Notes: generated by a model from the sequence alone, not told the origin. Shown: positions 1 to 7,016, numbered from the stretch's first letter. The stretch is DNA of 32,233 nt from Acetatifactor sp. (GCA_016293615.1 JAEDDX010000026.1:1-32233), one strand, 5' to 3'. Numbers and translations: made by a program.

Positions 1-17
1 TCTGTTTTGCACAATGA

Positions 18-398
18 TTGGTTATTGAACCCGAAGGGGTTCTGAACAGTTACATAAAGACAACATTGGATGTGAAGGCGGATGATAAAACCATACCGGA
101 GAATGTTTGGGACATTATTCTGGATAATTCCTTTGAAGCCGTTACCAATGCACTGAAATATTCCGGCTGCAGTGAAATCAGCATCAGTATTATGGCATTA
201 GGCGAGGTCGTCAGATGCGTGATCAAAGATAACGGTAAAGGTGCGGAGAATGTAGTGGACGGTATGGGTATTCAGGGTATGAAACAAAGAGTACGAAATG
301 TGAAGGGCTACTTTGATATAGAGACGTTAGGCGGATTTACCATTAATATGATCCTGCCTATTAAGGGAAAAGAGGGGAAACAGAATGGAAACGATTAA
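18..398 (+). CDS. Partial sensor histidine kinase, C-terminal ATPase domain
   Basis: This is the C-terminal HATPase_c part of a two-component sensor kinase of the NarX/DesK type. An N-box-like stretch (DNSFEAVTNALKYSG, residues about 36-50) and a G-box (DNGKGAENVVDGMGIQGMKQR, residues about 71-91) are visible. The sensor and DHp/phosphoacceptor regions are missing because the window starts here. An in-frame TGA lies at 15-17, just before the first possible start (TTG at 18), and no ribosome binding site precedes it. So the gene is either frameshifted or truncated at its 5' side, or an error lies at the window edge. It overlaps the response regulator by 14 nt, as cognate pairs often do. The domain call is good; gene integrity is unknown. 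Confidence 0.75.
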   Translation: MVIEPEGVLNSYIKTTLDVKADDKTIPENVWDIILDNSFEAVTNALKYSGCSEISISIMALGEVVRCVIKDNGKGAENVVDGMGIQGMKQRVRNVKGYFDIETLGGFTINMILPIKGKEGKQNGND

Positions 399-1023
399 AG
401 TTATTATTGTTGATGACAGTGATTTTGTAAGAGACGGAATGCGTATTATTTTGGAAATCGATGAAGATTTTGACGTCATTGGCTGCGCTGCCAACGGTCA
501 GGAGGCAATTGATCTGGCCAGACAGAATAAGTGTGATGTGGTTCTAATGGATATACAGATGCCGGTAATGGATGGCATTGCTGCAACGAAGGTTTTCGTG
601 GAAGAGGACCTGGGTAAGGTTATGATCCTTACCACATTTGATGATGATGATCTGGTAGCCCAGGCAATTAAAAACGGTGCCAAGGGATACCTTATTAAAA
701 ATCACAAACCGGAAGAACTGAAGCAGATGATTCGTTCCATCCATCAGGGAGTTCACATCATGGATGAGAAAGTGTTCGACAAGTTCGTGGATGTGGGAAT
801 TAAGCCAAACAGCAACTTCAGCAAGGCTAACTACACTTCCAGGGAAATGGAAATCATCGAAGCAGTAGCGTCAGGCCTTTCCAATAAAGAGATTGCGGAA
901 AAACTCTATATTTCAGAAGGAACCGTTAAGAATTACATCAGCGCAATACTTTTGAAGGAAGGACTTTCTCACAGAACGCAGCTGGCGGTTTACTATCTTA
1001 CAGGACGAAAACCGGTGCAATAA
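385..1023 (+). CDS. NarL/LuxR-family response regulator
   Basis: DNA-binding response regulator of 212 aa, full length for the family. The receiver domain (about 3-120) has the acidic pair D10-D11, phosphoacceptor D56 in VVLMDIQMP, and K104 in the YLIKN switch region. The C-terminal LuxR-type helix-turn-helix (about 148-208) contains SNKEIAEKLYISEGTVKNYI, with HRTQLAVYYL following. The start codon lies inside the end of the kinase gene and has an AGAGGGG Shine-Dalgarno 8-9 nt upstream. It presumably receives phosphate from the adjacent kinase. The signal and targets cannot be read from the sequence. Confidence 0.93.
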   Translation: METIKVIIVDDSDFVRDGMRIILEIDEDFDVIGCAANGQEAIDLARQNKCDVVLMDIQMPVMDGIAATKVFVEEDLGKVMILTTFDDDDLVAQAIKNGAKGYLIKNHKPEELKQMIRSIHQGVHIMDEKVFDKFVDVGIKPNSNFSKANYTSREMEIIEAVASGLSNKEIAEKLYISEGTVKNYISAILLKEGLSHRTQLAVYYLTGRKPVQ

Positions 1024-1168
1024 GGAAGCAAAAAGGGCGAATGGGTATATTCGTTCCGGTGGCACTTATAAGACTAACGAAAAAATGAGTGGCAAACAGA
1101 ATCCGGATGTTGAAACTGTAGATGATGACCCGTACCGGACAGCGGTTGACTTTCTGATATCTCGATAG
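1022..1168 (+). pseudogene. Short unrecognised coding remnant after the response regulator
   Basis: An open stretch of 48 codons runs past the response regulator stop in another frame and ends with TAG at 1166. Its hydrophilic composition, ending DDDPYRTAVDFLISR, looks protein-like. An internal ATG at 1085 would give 27 residues, but no convincing ribosome binding site is seen. It may be the tail of a gene broken by insertion of the neighbouring element. I do not recognise the family, and it could be chance. Confidence 0.2.
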
Positions 1169-1204
1169 GGTAATATATATTGGGATTCCAACATAAGATT
1201 AAAG

Positions 1205-1258
1205 TTTTCTGCTAAAACCCCTTTGTTTAAAGGCTTTACTACGGAAAGTAGCAGAAAA
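1205..1258. repeat. Nested inverted repeat in attachment-like region
   Basis: A 10-bp perfect inverted repeat (TTTTCTGCTA at 1205-1214, TAGCAGAAAA at 1249-1258) encloses a second perfect hairpin (CCTTT-gttt-AAAGG, 1220-1233). It lies in the gene-free stretch 1169-1693, left of the first 201-bp repeat. Two nested dyads near an integrase remnant fit an attachment or resolution site, but a bidirectional terminator is also possible. Confidence 0.5.
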
Positions 1259-1335
1259 ATAATGGAATGACAACTAATGTTTCTAACGCGCTAAACTGAA
1301 GACTATAAAATGCCACCCTCGCTAGCCCGAATTAC

Positions 1336-1536
1336 CGGAATCATATCGTTCTTCGTAAGATGATAATATGTGATCATATTTTAGAGAGATGCCCTGAGAC
1401 TTGGTGGGATGTGCTGAGTAATATACAAACAAGTAACAAATGAGAATGTGTATCTAAGTAAGAATTCCCGTTTTACGGGCTTCTTCACAGGTTTTGAATC
1501 TCTCAAAGCGTTAATTTACGTTCTCAAAGAGATAAT
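1336..1536 (+). repeat. 201-bp direct repeat, left copy
   Basis: This sequence recurs at 11129-11329 in the same orientation with 5 mismatches and no gaps (196/201). It contains an inverted repeat with terminator shape (AAGAA..CCCGT-ttt-ACGGG..TTCTT, 1460-1485). It also contains a run of imperfect 10-bp units beginning CTGAGACTTG near 1395, similar to the 10-bp units at 1592-1621. No open reading frame in it is convincing. The two copies bracket the cargo genes. Confidence 0.93.
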
Positions 1537-1591
1537 ATGTGCTATATGCACTTATGCGAAGAATCCCGTATTTATTGGGTTTCAAGACTTG

Positions 1592-1621
1592 CTGAGATGT
1601 GCTGTGATGTGTTGAGATTTG
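1592..1621 (+). repeat. Three tandem 10-bp units, integrase arm-site-like
   Basis: Three adjacent imperfect decamers, CTGAGATGTG, CTGTGATGTG and TTGAGATTTG, lie about 70 bp beyond the stop of the recombinase remnant. A related decamer series is inside the 201-bp repeat (1395-1424). Helically phased 10-bp repeats next to a tyrosine recombinase gene resemble arm-type integrase or accessory-factor binding sites. The binding role is inferred. Confidence 0.45.
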
Positions 1622-1679
1622 TTCAACAATGCACACACAATACACACATAATCAACAAAATTCTCAAATGAAGATTTTT

Positions 1680-1718
1680 AAGACACCATTTGGTTAATTA
1701 CTGGATGGTGTCTTTTTT
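1680..1718. terminator. Hairpin terminator at the recombinase stop
   Basis: A 10-bp perfect stem, AAGACACCAT/ATGGTGTCTT, with the T run TTTTTTG on the plus strand. The stop codon of the minus-strand recombinase remnant (1694-1696) lies in the loop. The stem is near-symmetric with A residues on the other side, so it could act on both strands. Confidence 0.7.
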
Positions 1719-1888
1719 GTTGTGTCTTCTTGGTCTGGCATAATGCAGATCTTATTAATTGCATCTACTAGTATTTGTACATCTAAGTGGGTGTAGACTC
1801 TTTCTGTTAAGGTCATTGCTCCTGAGTGGCCACCAATCTTTTTTATAGTTGTTTCTTGTACGCCAGCTTCTGATAGAAGAGATGCTGG
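1694..1888 (-). pseudogene. Tyrosine recombinase/integrase, C-terminal fragment
   Basis: Reading the minus strand from 1888 to 1694 gives 64 residues of a tyrosine recombinase C-terminus. It has LLSEAGVQETTIKKIGGHSG, with the catalytic His/Trp-position histidine in GGHSG, followed by TLTERVYTHLD with the candidate nucleophilic tyrosine. It ends normally at TAA. Reading upstream, the frame is cut by TAG (1889-1891) exactly where homology stops, so the whole N-terminal DNA-binding and R...HxxR portion is gone. The fragment was too short to show as a long ORF. It marks the site of an old mobile element and cannot be active. Confidence 0.8.
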
Positions 1889-1889
1889 C

Positions 1890-2093
1890 TATAAGGATGT
1901 GAATCAATTTATGAAAGCATTTGAAAAATCATGTAGACTTCTTGAGGAATATCAGAAAGCATCTGAAGATAAGACGCAGGATGATCCGAAAGAAAAGGAA
2001 AGTGTTTTGTCCAAGCTTAAGGCTTATGAAGAGGAAGCAAAGCATAGACCAAGTAAATCAAAGAGTAAGCATAAAGACAGCCAGGAATTATAG
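1890..2093 (+). pseudogene. Probable relaxase/mobilization protein, C-terminal tail
   Basis: A plus-strand open frame begins at the exact breakpoint of the integrase fragment. It encodes a highly charged helical tail (LLEEYQKASEDK, then SVLSKLKAYEEEAKHR, then a Lys/Ser-rich end). Such Lys-rich ends with a VLxxLxxYEE motif are typical of relaxases in Firmicute integrative elements. The only start is GTG at 1899, with no good ribosome binding site, so I read it as a severed 3' end. The relaxase assignment rests on composition and context, not on a catalytic motif. Confidence 0.4.
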
Positions 2094-2120
2094 AATCATA
2101 TATTCCTAATAAAGTATTAG

Positions 2121-2145
2121 AACGGGAGTGTGACACACCTCCGTT
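2121..2145 (+). terminator. Imperfect hairpin after the relaxase tail
   Basis: AACGGGAGTGTG pairs imperfectly with CACACCTCCGTT and is followed by TCTTAATATTT. Position and shape suggest the original terminator of the relaxase gene. The poly-T tract is weak. Confidence 0.45.
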
Positions 2146-2323
2146 TCTTAATATTTAAAGAAAAGATATAGGGTGAAGCAAGTTTTACTATGTTTACATA
2201 AGTTAATATGGTATGATAATTTTGTGGGAAATTTGACTCAGAGTTTTTAAAAGGAAAAGAGAAGATTACGGAGTAAGATATTCCACATGCTATTATAATT
2301 ACTGTAATAGTTAGAGCGATATG

Positions 2324-2340
2324 ATTTTGATTATATAGTT
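2324..2340 (+). repeat. 17-bp spacer motif, copy a
   Basis: Matches ATTTTGATAATATGGTT at 15 of 17 positions. It lies 32 bp before the hydrolase start and is the first of six copies found only between cargo genes of the island. It has no well-placed partner box for a standard promoter. Confidence 0.6.
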
Positions 2341-2372
2341 TATGTGGGATTTCTAATATAGGGGGAAACAAT

Positions 2373-3269
2373 ATGGCATTTATCAAGGTAGATAAAAAGA
2401 ATATATATTATGAGGAATATGGAGACAGGGGCAAGCCAACGATTGTGTATTTGCATGGCGGGCCGGGAGAAAGTTGCCTGACATATTCTTATCAAGCAAA
2501 AGAACTTGGAAAAACATTTCATGTTATTAGTTTTGATCAATATGGTGTGTTTCGTTCGGATGCGATTCTGGAGGACGAAGTTGCAGGCGTGTTTTTCCAT
2601 GTGGAGTTAATAGAAAAAATGAGGATAGCGCTTGATATTAAGAGCTGGATACCTCTTGGTCATTCTTTCGGTGGGATGCTTGCCCTCATATATGCTCACT
2701 GTTATCCGGACAGTATTGATGCAGTCATATATGATTGTCCGATGTGGAGTGCGTTTCATACTGCACGGGCAATTGCATTAGCGGTCAAGCCCTATTACGA
2801 GCAGAAAGAAATGAATGTACAATTGGAATTGGTTGATGAAATTCTGAAAGATACGATTTCGCCTAGGGAAGCATTTATGAAGGCGATGACAATCGAGTTT
2901 GATAATGGTCTCGATCGCTTTTGTCATGTCATTGAATCGGATAGATATAATGCATATATCAATGAGCACATTTCTGACCCACAAGTATCAGATGAATGTT
3001 GGGGTAAATACATTTCTTTCCGACAGAAGATTTTTGAAGCAGAAGATTTTTACGGTGACTATCTGCAATATCTGTGTAAAATTGATAAACCACAATTACT
3101 AATTGTGGGAGAATACGATATGACTTGTGGAAGTTATGAGCAGGAATGGTTTAAGAAAAATGTACAAAACGGGACTGTGCAAATTCTGGAAAATAGTGCT
3201 CACCTATCATGGTTCGAGTATCCTGAGAAATATACAGAATTGGTAACTTGTTTTGTTGATGCGGTATGA
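2373..3269 (+). CDS. Alpha/beta hydrolase, proline iminopeptidase-like
   Basis: A 298-aa cytoplasmic alpha/beta-fold hydrolase of the proline iminopeptidase/S33 group. The oxyanion motif HGGPG is at 28-32, the nucleophile elbow GHSFGG at 96-101 with Ser98, the likely acid is Asp249 (VGEYD) and the likely base is His277 (NSAHLSWFE). The usual DQRGxGxS motif is altered to DQYGVFRS (55-62), so substrate choice may differ from true proline iminopeptidases. The start has the ribosome binding site AGGGGG 8 nt upstream. There is no signal peptide. It is the first cargo gene and is AT-rich. The exact substrate is unknown; peptide or ester hydrolysis are both possible. Confidence 0.85.
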   Translation: MAFIKVDKKNIYYEEYGDRGKPTIVYLHGGPGESCLTYSYQAKELGKTFHVISFDQYGVFRSDAILEDEVAGVFFHVELIEKMRIALDIKSWIPLGHSFGGMLALIYAHCYPDSIDAVIYDCPMWSAFHTARAIALAVKPYYEQKEMNVQLELVDEILKDTISPREAFMKAMTIEFDNGLDRFCHVIESDRYNAYINEHISDPQVSDECWGKYISFRQKIFEAEDFYGDYLQYLCKIDKPQLLIVGEYDMTCGSYEQEWFKKNVQNGTVQILENSAHLSWFEYPEKYTELVTCFVDAV

Positions 3270-3295
3270 TGTTCATGGAATCAATAGTAAGTTGA

Positions 3296-3312
3296 ATTTT
3301 GATTATTCGGGC
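3296..3312 (+). repeat. 17-bp spacer motif, copy b
   Basis: ATTTTGATTATTCGGGC, 12 of 17 matches to the consensus, is the most divergent of the six main copies. It sits 26 bp after the hydrolase stop. A small dyad AATTCC/GGAATT follows. Confidence 0.45.
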
Positions 3313-3368
3313 TACCGTAAATTCCAGTTTTCGGAATTAAACAAATTAGAAGTTGGTGGAGTGATTTG

Positions 3369-4427
3369 ATGGGAAAGATGTATATAAAACAACAGATAGT
3401 TCAAGAAAATCCAGAATTAGTTCTTAGTGAAAATGGAGACTTTATAATCGATAAAAGTTTGGTAGATAAGTATGAAATAATAGATGTGCATTGCCATTTG
3501 TTTAAAGGATTAGCACATCTGTTTCCGGCTATTTTTCAAAAAGAAAAGAATAATACTGCAGTTTCTTTATTAGATAAGAGTTGTTTTCCTTTTTCTATGG
3601 ATTTGTTTAATCTTGATAAAATTAGTTATACCGAGTATCCAACAAAGTTATTGAGTGGAAACGGAATTAGAACAAGAATTAAGTTATTCACCGGAGCATT
3701 GGTTCTAAACTATGCAACGGTAGAACGACTGATTATGGATATGGATGCAAACGGTATTAGCAAAGCTGTTGTGCAACAGATTAATCCACCTAATAAGAGT
3801 TGTGCTGGTGAAATGGATGAAATTGTAAAAGGGAATTCAAGACTTTACACTTTTGGGTCTATACACCCGTATGACGATGATATATTAAGTCAGATAGATA
3901 TATATATGAAAATGGATATTAAGGGGTGGAAATTAAATCCACATATTTGGGGAATATCGATTGATGATAAAAAGACTATTGCATTGCTGAAGGAATTGGA
4001 AAAAACATCCTTGCCAATTATGAGTTGTAGTGGTACGGGCTTACCATCAGATGTGAGAAATTCTAATGTTCCAACAAAGCAAACAAAGAAAGAAGTGATG
4101 ACGCAGACACTTGCTAAATTCGAAAAAGTGCTTGCTTATATCCCTGATGCAACAGTGATTTTAGCACATGGTGGTAGCTTTGACTTTCCGTATATTATAG
4201 ATATTCTCAAAAAATATCCCAATACTTATACAGATATTAGTCTTCAACCATCTGAAAATATCAAGCAAATTATTGGTGAAGTTGGAAGCGATAGAATTTT
4301 GTTTGGAACAGACTATCCGTTTCTTAATCAGGCTTTTTCTATGCTTTCTGTATTGCGGGCAACAACCGATGAAGAAGAACGAAAAAATATTTTTAGTGAT
4401 AACGCAAAAAAAATATTGCATCTTTAA
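3369..4427 (+). CDS. Amidohydrolase_2 family TIM-barrel metal-dependent hydrolase
   Basis: A 352-aa member of the amidohydrolase-related (ACMSD-like) superfamily. The HxH metal motif is in DVHCH (His41, His43), a barrel histidine is in VILAHGG (His267) and the catalytic-site aspartate is in LFGTDYP (Asp315). GWKLNPH (187-193) covers the strand that usually reads GIKLHP. The segment that normally gives a metal-binding histidine (LPxxxHxG) reads LPIMSCSGTG, with Cys220 at that place, so metal binding may be changed. I prefer ATG 3369 over TTG 3366 because of the GGTGGAG ribosome binding site. The substrate is unknown; decarboxylation or hydrolysis of a small molecule is expected for the family. 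Confidence 0.8.
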   Translation: MGKMYIKQQIVQENPELVLSENGDFIIDKSLVDKYEIIDVHCHLFKGLAHLFPAIFQKEKNNTAVSLLDKSCFPFSMDLFNLDKISYTEYPTKLLSGNGIRTRIKLFTGALVLNYATVERLIMDMDANGISKAVVQQINPPNKSCAGEMDEIVKGNSRLYTFGSIHPYDDDILSQIDIYMKMDIKGWKLNPHIWGISIDDKKTIALLKELEKTSLPIMSCSGTGLPSDVRNSNVPTKQTKKEVMTQTLAKFEKVLAYIPDATVILAHGGSFDFPYIIDILKKYPNTYTDISLQPSENIKQIIGEVGSDRILFGTDYPFLNQAFSMLSVLRATTDEEERKNIFSDNAKKILHL

Positions 4428-4462
4428 TATATAGTAAAAATGCTTGAGGGTTGGGGAGCCAC

Positions 4463-4505
4463 AACTTTCAGCTTGTCGAGCTGATGCGTTAGACAAGAAA
4501 CTTGT
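4463..4505 (+). other. Structured spacer with mutually exclusive hairpins
   Basis: Three hairpins compete here: TCAGCT-tgtcg-AGCTGA (4468-4484), CTTGTC...GACAAG (4472-4477 with 4492-4497), and ACAAG-aaa-CTTGT (4493-4505). Alternative pairing of this kind is typical of leader attenuators. It precedes the acetyltransferase gene at 4591. A GTTAGAC heptamer inside resembles an integron core site, but a complete attC is not present. Confidence 0.4.
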
Positions 4506-4530
4506 AATTTGGCAGGAGAATAGGCAGTTT

Positions 4531-4547
4531 AATTTGATAATATGGTT
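4531..4547 (+). repeat. 17-bp spacer motif, copy c
   Basis: AATTTGATAATATGGTT matches 16 of 17. It is directly followed by a perfect 8-bp stem AATGAAAT-tctt-ATTTCATT (4549-4568). Confidence 0.65.
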
Positions 4548-4590
4548 CAATGAAATTCTTATTTCATTAACGATGGAGGTTTCAAATAAG

Positions 4591-5043
4591 GTGGATATTA
4601 CCTATAAGAGATTAGCTGAAAAAGAACTAGATACATTTATCCAAATGAGGATTAATCAACTTCGTGAAGAAGGCGCTACAGAGGATGTTGATTTGATCCC
4701 TTATCTACAGGATTATTACAAAAGGCATTTGGCTGATGGAACATTCGTATCGTGGTTAGCACTTGATGGCGAAAAAATAGTTGGAACGAGTGGTATGTCT
4801 TTTGTAGAAAGGCCTCCTATTTTTAGTTGCCCAAGTGGTAGATTAGGCATTTTATCAAGTATGTTTACTAATCCCAATTATAGAAGAATGGGTATAGCGA
4901 AGGAATTACTTGATAGAGTTGTTAGTGAGGCAAGAAATAATGGCTGCGGAGCTGTACATATAACAGCGTCTGATATGGGCGTAAAACTATATTCTGCATA
5001 TGGTTTTGTACATAATGAAAATTTCATGCAATACAAGCTGTAA
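4591..5043 (+). CDS. GNAT family N-acetyltransferase
   Basis: A 150-aa GCN5-related acetyltransferase that transfers acetyl from acetyl-CoA to an amine of an unknown substrate. The central beta strands (SWLALDGEKIVGTSGMSF) are followed by the acetyl-CoA loop NPNYRRMGIAKELL, matching R/QxxGxG/A. The end, GVKLYSAYGFVHNENFMQYKL, has the usual C-terminal Tyr/Phe motif. The frame is open back to 4444, but GTG 4591 has a GGAGG 11 nt upstream and is where family similarity begins, so I choose it. It is one of four GNAT genes in the island. Confidence 0.85.
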   Translation: MDITYKRLAEKELDTFIQMRINQLREEGATEDVDLIPYLQDYYKRHLADGTFVSWLALDGEKIVGTSGMSFVERPPIFSCPSGRLGILSSMFTNPNYRRMGIAKELLDRVVSEARNNGCGAVHITASDMGVKLYSAYGFVHNENFMQYKL

Positions 5044-5050
5044 CAAACAA

Positions 5051-5072
5051 TCGGGCCTGTTTGATAGCCCGA
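5051..5072. terminator. Hairpin after acetyltransferase gene
   Basis: Perfect 6-bp GC-rich stem TCGGGC/GCCCGA just after the stop at 5043. The plus strand lacks a T run, so termination on this strand would be weak. Confidence 0.4.
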
Positions 5073-5076
5073 AAAC

Positions 5077-5105
5077 TTGAAACTTAGAGATGAATCGCTA
5101 GATTC
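5077..5105 (+). repeat. 29-bp spacer repeat, left copy
   Basis: This 29-mer, beginning TTGAAACTTAGAGATGAATC, recurs at 6385-6413 with one mismatch. It contains the dyad GAATC/GATTC. The two copies bracket the EEP and deaminase genes as one 1.3-kb unit. Confidence 0.85.
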
Positions 5106-5186
5106 CGATTTTTCTATGTAAAGCTTTTACTGGTAAGTACATAGATGCATTTTTACCTTAACTGAAGTGGAGGGCTAGAAAATAGA

Positions 5187-5963
5187 ATGACAAAAGCCAA
5201 TAAACAACTATGCCTTGCGACATATAATATTTGGAATAGTGATGAGGGAATGCCTTTTAGATGTGAGTGTATATTACATGAAATTCAAAAGATTCATCCT
5301 GATATTGTATGCTTGCAAGAAGTTCAAAACAAAGAAATGGCTCAAATGCTTGCTGTTAAGTTGGATATGAGTTGCTTTTTTGCTAGTTATGAAAATGATG
5401 AAGAAGGTATTTGTGTACTTAGTAAATATCCTATTACTGTAAAGGAAGATTGGATGTATATAAATGCGCAATATATGACATTTCAATATGAGTCTAAAAT
5501 AGTTGGAATAGTAAATGTACACTTACCTTGGGATAGCGTTATTATGCGTGAAAAATATATCACTAATATCGTGTCTAAACTTGATGATAAAAAATGTGAC
5601 TACATATTTGTTCTTGGAGATTTTAACAGTGGAGATAATTCTGATGTAGTAAGAATGATAATGGGAGACTGTTCCTTAAATGGAACAGAGGCAAATCCAT
5701 GTTTCTACGATTTAGCCTTGGCATCAGCTCAAATGAGAGGAGTGCCTGCAAATAATACATTGGATTTTTCTAATAATCCAAGATTTTGTGAGAATACAAT
5801 AGAAATAAATCAAAGATTTGATCGCATTTTTTTAAGGAATACATATCCGCTTAAGTTCCCAGAATTAATTACGTGCGATGTTTTTGGAACTAAAGTATAT
5901 TCAGAAATTAATTTATCTGCAAGTGATCATTATGGAGTATATGCAGTAATTGAAAGTGAGTGA
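5187..5963 (+). CDS. Endonuclease/exonuclease/phosphatase (EEP) family protein
   Basis: A 258-aa metal-dependent phosphohydrolase of the DNase I/EEP fold. The metal and catalytic residues are all visible: Asn14 (ATYNIW), Glu45 (CLQEVQ), His112 (VNVHLPW), Asp145 and Asn147 (VLGDFNSG), Asp212 (RFDRIFL) and Asp247-His248 (ASDHYG). There is no signal peptide, so it acts in the cytosol. It starts with a GGAGGG ribosome binding site and ends 4 nt before the likely deaminase start, so the two are probably translated together. The substrate may be a nucleotide, a nucleic acid or a phosphodiester-containing antibiotic, and sequence cannot decide. Confidence 0.85.
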   Translation: MTKANKQLCLATYNIWNSDEGMPFRCECILHEIQKIHPDIVCLQEVQNKEMAQMLAVKLDMSCFFASYENDEEGICVLSKYPITVKEDWMYINAQYMTFQYESKIVGIVNVHLPWDSVIMREKYITNIVSKLDDKKCDYIFVLGDFNSGDNSDVVRMIMGDCSLNGTEANPCFYDLALASAQMRGVPANNTLDFSNNPRFCENTIEINQRFDRIFLRNTYPLKFPELITCDVFGTKVYSEINLSASDHYGVYAVIESE

Positions 5964-5967
5964 GAAT

Positions 5968-6375
5968 GTGGAAAAAGATATATGGGAAATAATGTATAAC
6001 AAAGCAAGAGCAGTTCAAAATGCCAGAGTAATCTCCCCCTTTATCGAAGCTGGTGGAGTCGCGGCAGCAATATTAACTAAAAGTGGGCATATTTATGTTG
6101 GAGTATGTATAGATACAGCAAGTACATTAGGTATGTGCGCAGAAAGAAATGCAATAGCAAACATGATTACAAACGGAGAAAGTCAGATAGATAAAGTTGT
6201 TGCTATAGTTGAAGATGGAAGTGTAGGTGCACCGTGTGGAGCTTGCAGAGAATATATGATGCAACTGGATAAGGATAGTGGTAATATTGAAATTTTAATT
6301 GACCTTGAGACAAGGAAAACTGTCAAGTTAATAGAATTAATACCTGAGTGGTGGGGAAATAGTCGATTTGATTAG
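5968..6375 (+). CDS. Cytidine/blasticidin-S deaminase-like protein
   Basis: A 135-aa zinc-dependent nucleoside deaminase. The zinc and proton-shuttle motifs are CAERNAI (Cys57, Glu59) and PCGAC (Cys90, Cys93), counted from the chosen GTG. The ending, with IELIPEWW, resembles the LLP..W tail of blasticidin-S deaminases, while ordinary cytidine deaminases also share the core. It hydrolyses the 4-amino group of cytosine-type nucleosides. The start is uncertain: TTG 5950, GTG 5956 and GTG 5968 are in frame, and 5968 has GAAAGTGAG at good spacing and avoids overlap. It pairs with the EEP gene between the 29-bp repeats. Confidence 0.85.
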   Translation: MEKDIWEIMYNKARAVQNARVISPFIEAGGVAAAILTKSGHIYVGVCIDTASTLGMCAERNAIANMITNGESQIDKVVAIVEDGSVGAPCGACREYMMQLDKDSGNIEILIDLETRKTVKLIELIPEWWGNSRFD

Positions 6376-6384
6376 CCATGAAAA

Positions 6385-6413
6385 TTGAAACTTAGAGATG
6401 AATCACTAGATTC
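6385..6413 (+). repeat. 29-bp spacer repeat, right copy
   Basis: Second copy of the 29-mer (28 of 29 identical to 5077-5105), located 10 bp after the deaminase stop. The surrounding sequence differs from the first copy beyond a few bases. Confidence 0.85.
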
Positions 6414-6455
6414 AAATTTCACTGCGATTGAGATATCATGGAGGAAGAAAATTAT

Positions 6456-6971
6456 ATGGATACAGTAGAAACAAACAGACTATTTATGAGACGCCTCATG
6501 CCTGATGATTACAAGGCAATGGCAGCATGGGATATGGATGAGCGAGTATATAAATACCTGTTGGGTTCAGCTTGTAAAACAGTAGAAGAACCGTTGGTGT
6601 GGTTACCTAAAAAAGACCCAAACTCTAGAACTAATATATTAATGCTTGTTACAGACAAAAGCGATGGGCATGCTATTGGAATATATGCCTTAAATTATAT
6701 TGCAGAGCATGATTCATATTCATTATCGTATGTTAACCGCTATGATGATTGGGGGAAAGGATACACCGTAGAAGGCATGAAAGCGTTAATGGATCATGCA
6801 GTTAAGCTATATGGTGCCCATAAATTTGAAGGTGAGTGTGCAAAGGAAAACATCGGAAGCGCTAAAGTCATGCAGAAATTAGGCATGGTATATGATCATG
6901 ATTCTTCGTATACCAAAAGCGATGGAAGTATAACATTTGAATCGGAAGTTTATTTACTTTCGATTGATTAG
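6456..6971 (+). CDS. GNAT N-acetyltransferase, RimJ/RimL type
   Basis: A 171-aa acetyltransferase. It opens with the RimJ/RimL-like ETNRLFMRRLMPDD and has the acetyl-CoA loop in DDWGKGYTVEGMKAL (about 105-119). The CAKENIGSAKVMQKLGM stretch is the usual ExNxxSxxvmeKlGF motif. An in-frame ATG at 6438 exists, but its GGAGGA is the Shine-Dalgarno for ATG 6456, which I choose. Relatives acetylate ribosomal protein N-termini or small molecules such as aminoglycosides. The island context favours a small-molecule substrate, as an inference. Confidence 0.85.
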   Translation: MDTVETNRLFMRRLMPDDYKAMAAWDMDERVYKYLLGSACKTVEEPLVWLPKKDPNSRTNILMLVTDKSDGHAIGIYALNYIAEHDSYSLSYVNRYDDWGKGYTVEGMKALMDHAVKLYGAHKFEGECAKENIGSAKVMQKLGMVYDHDSSYTKSDGSITFESEVYLLSID

Positions 6972-6974
6972 CAA

Positions 6975-6991
6975 ATTTTGATAATATTGTT
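6975..6991 (+). repeat. 17-bp spacer motif, copy d
   Basis: ATTTTGATAATATTGTT matches 16 of 17. It begins 4 nt after the preceding stop codon, and the next gene starts 25 bp after it ends, so it fills almost the whole 45-bp spacer. Confidence 0.65.
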
Positions 6992-7016
6992 CATTACATA
7001 GTAGGGGAGATAGGTT

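Noticed and set aside
4460..4495. Integron attC site (GTTAGAC core with hairpin)
   Set aside because: The core heptamer fits GTTRRRY, but the inverse core (CCACAAC) does not fit RYYYAAC. The span is about 36 bp, shorter than known attC sites, and no integron integrase is present.
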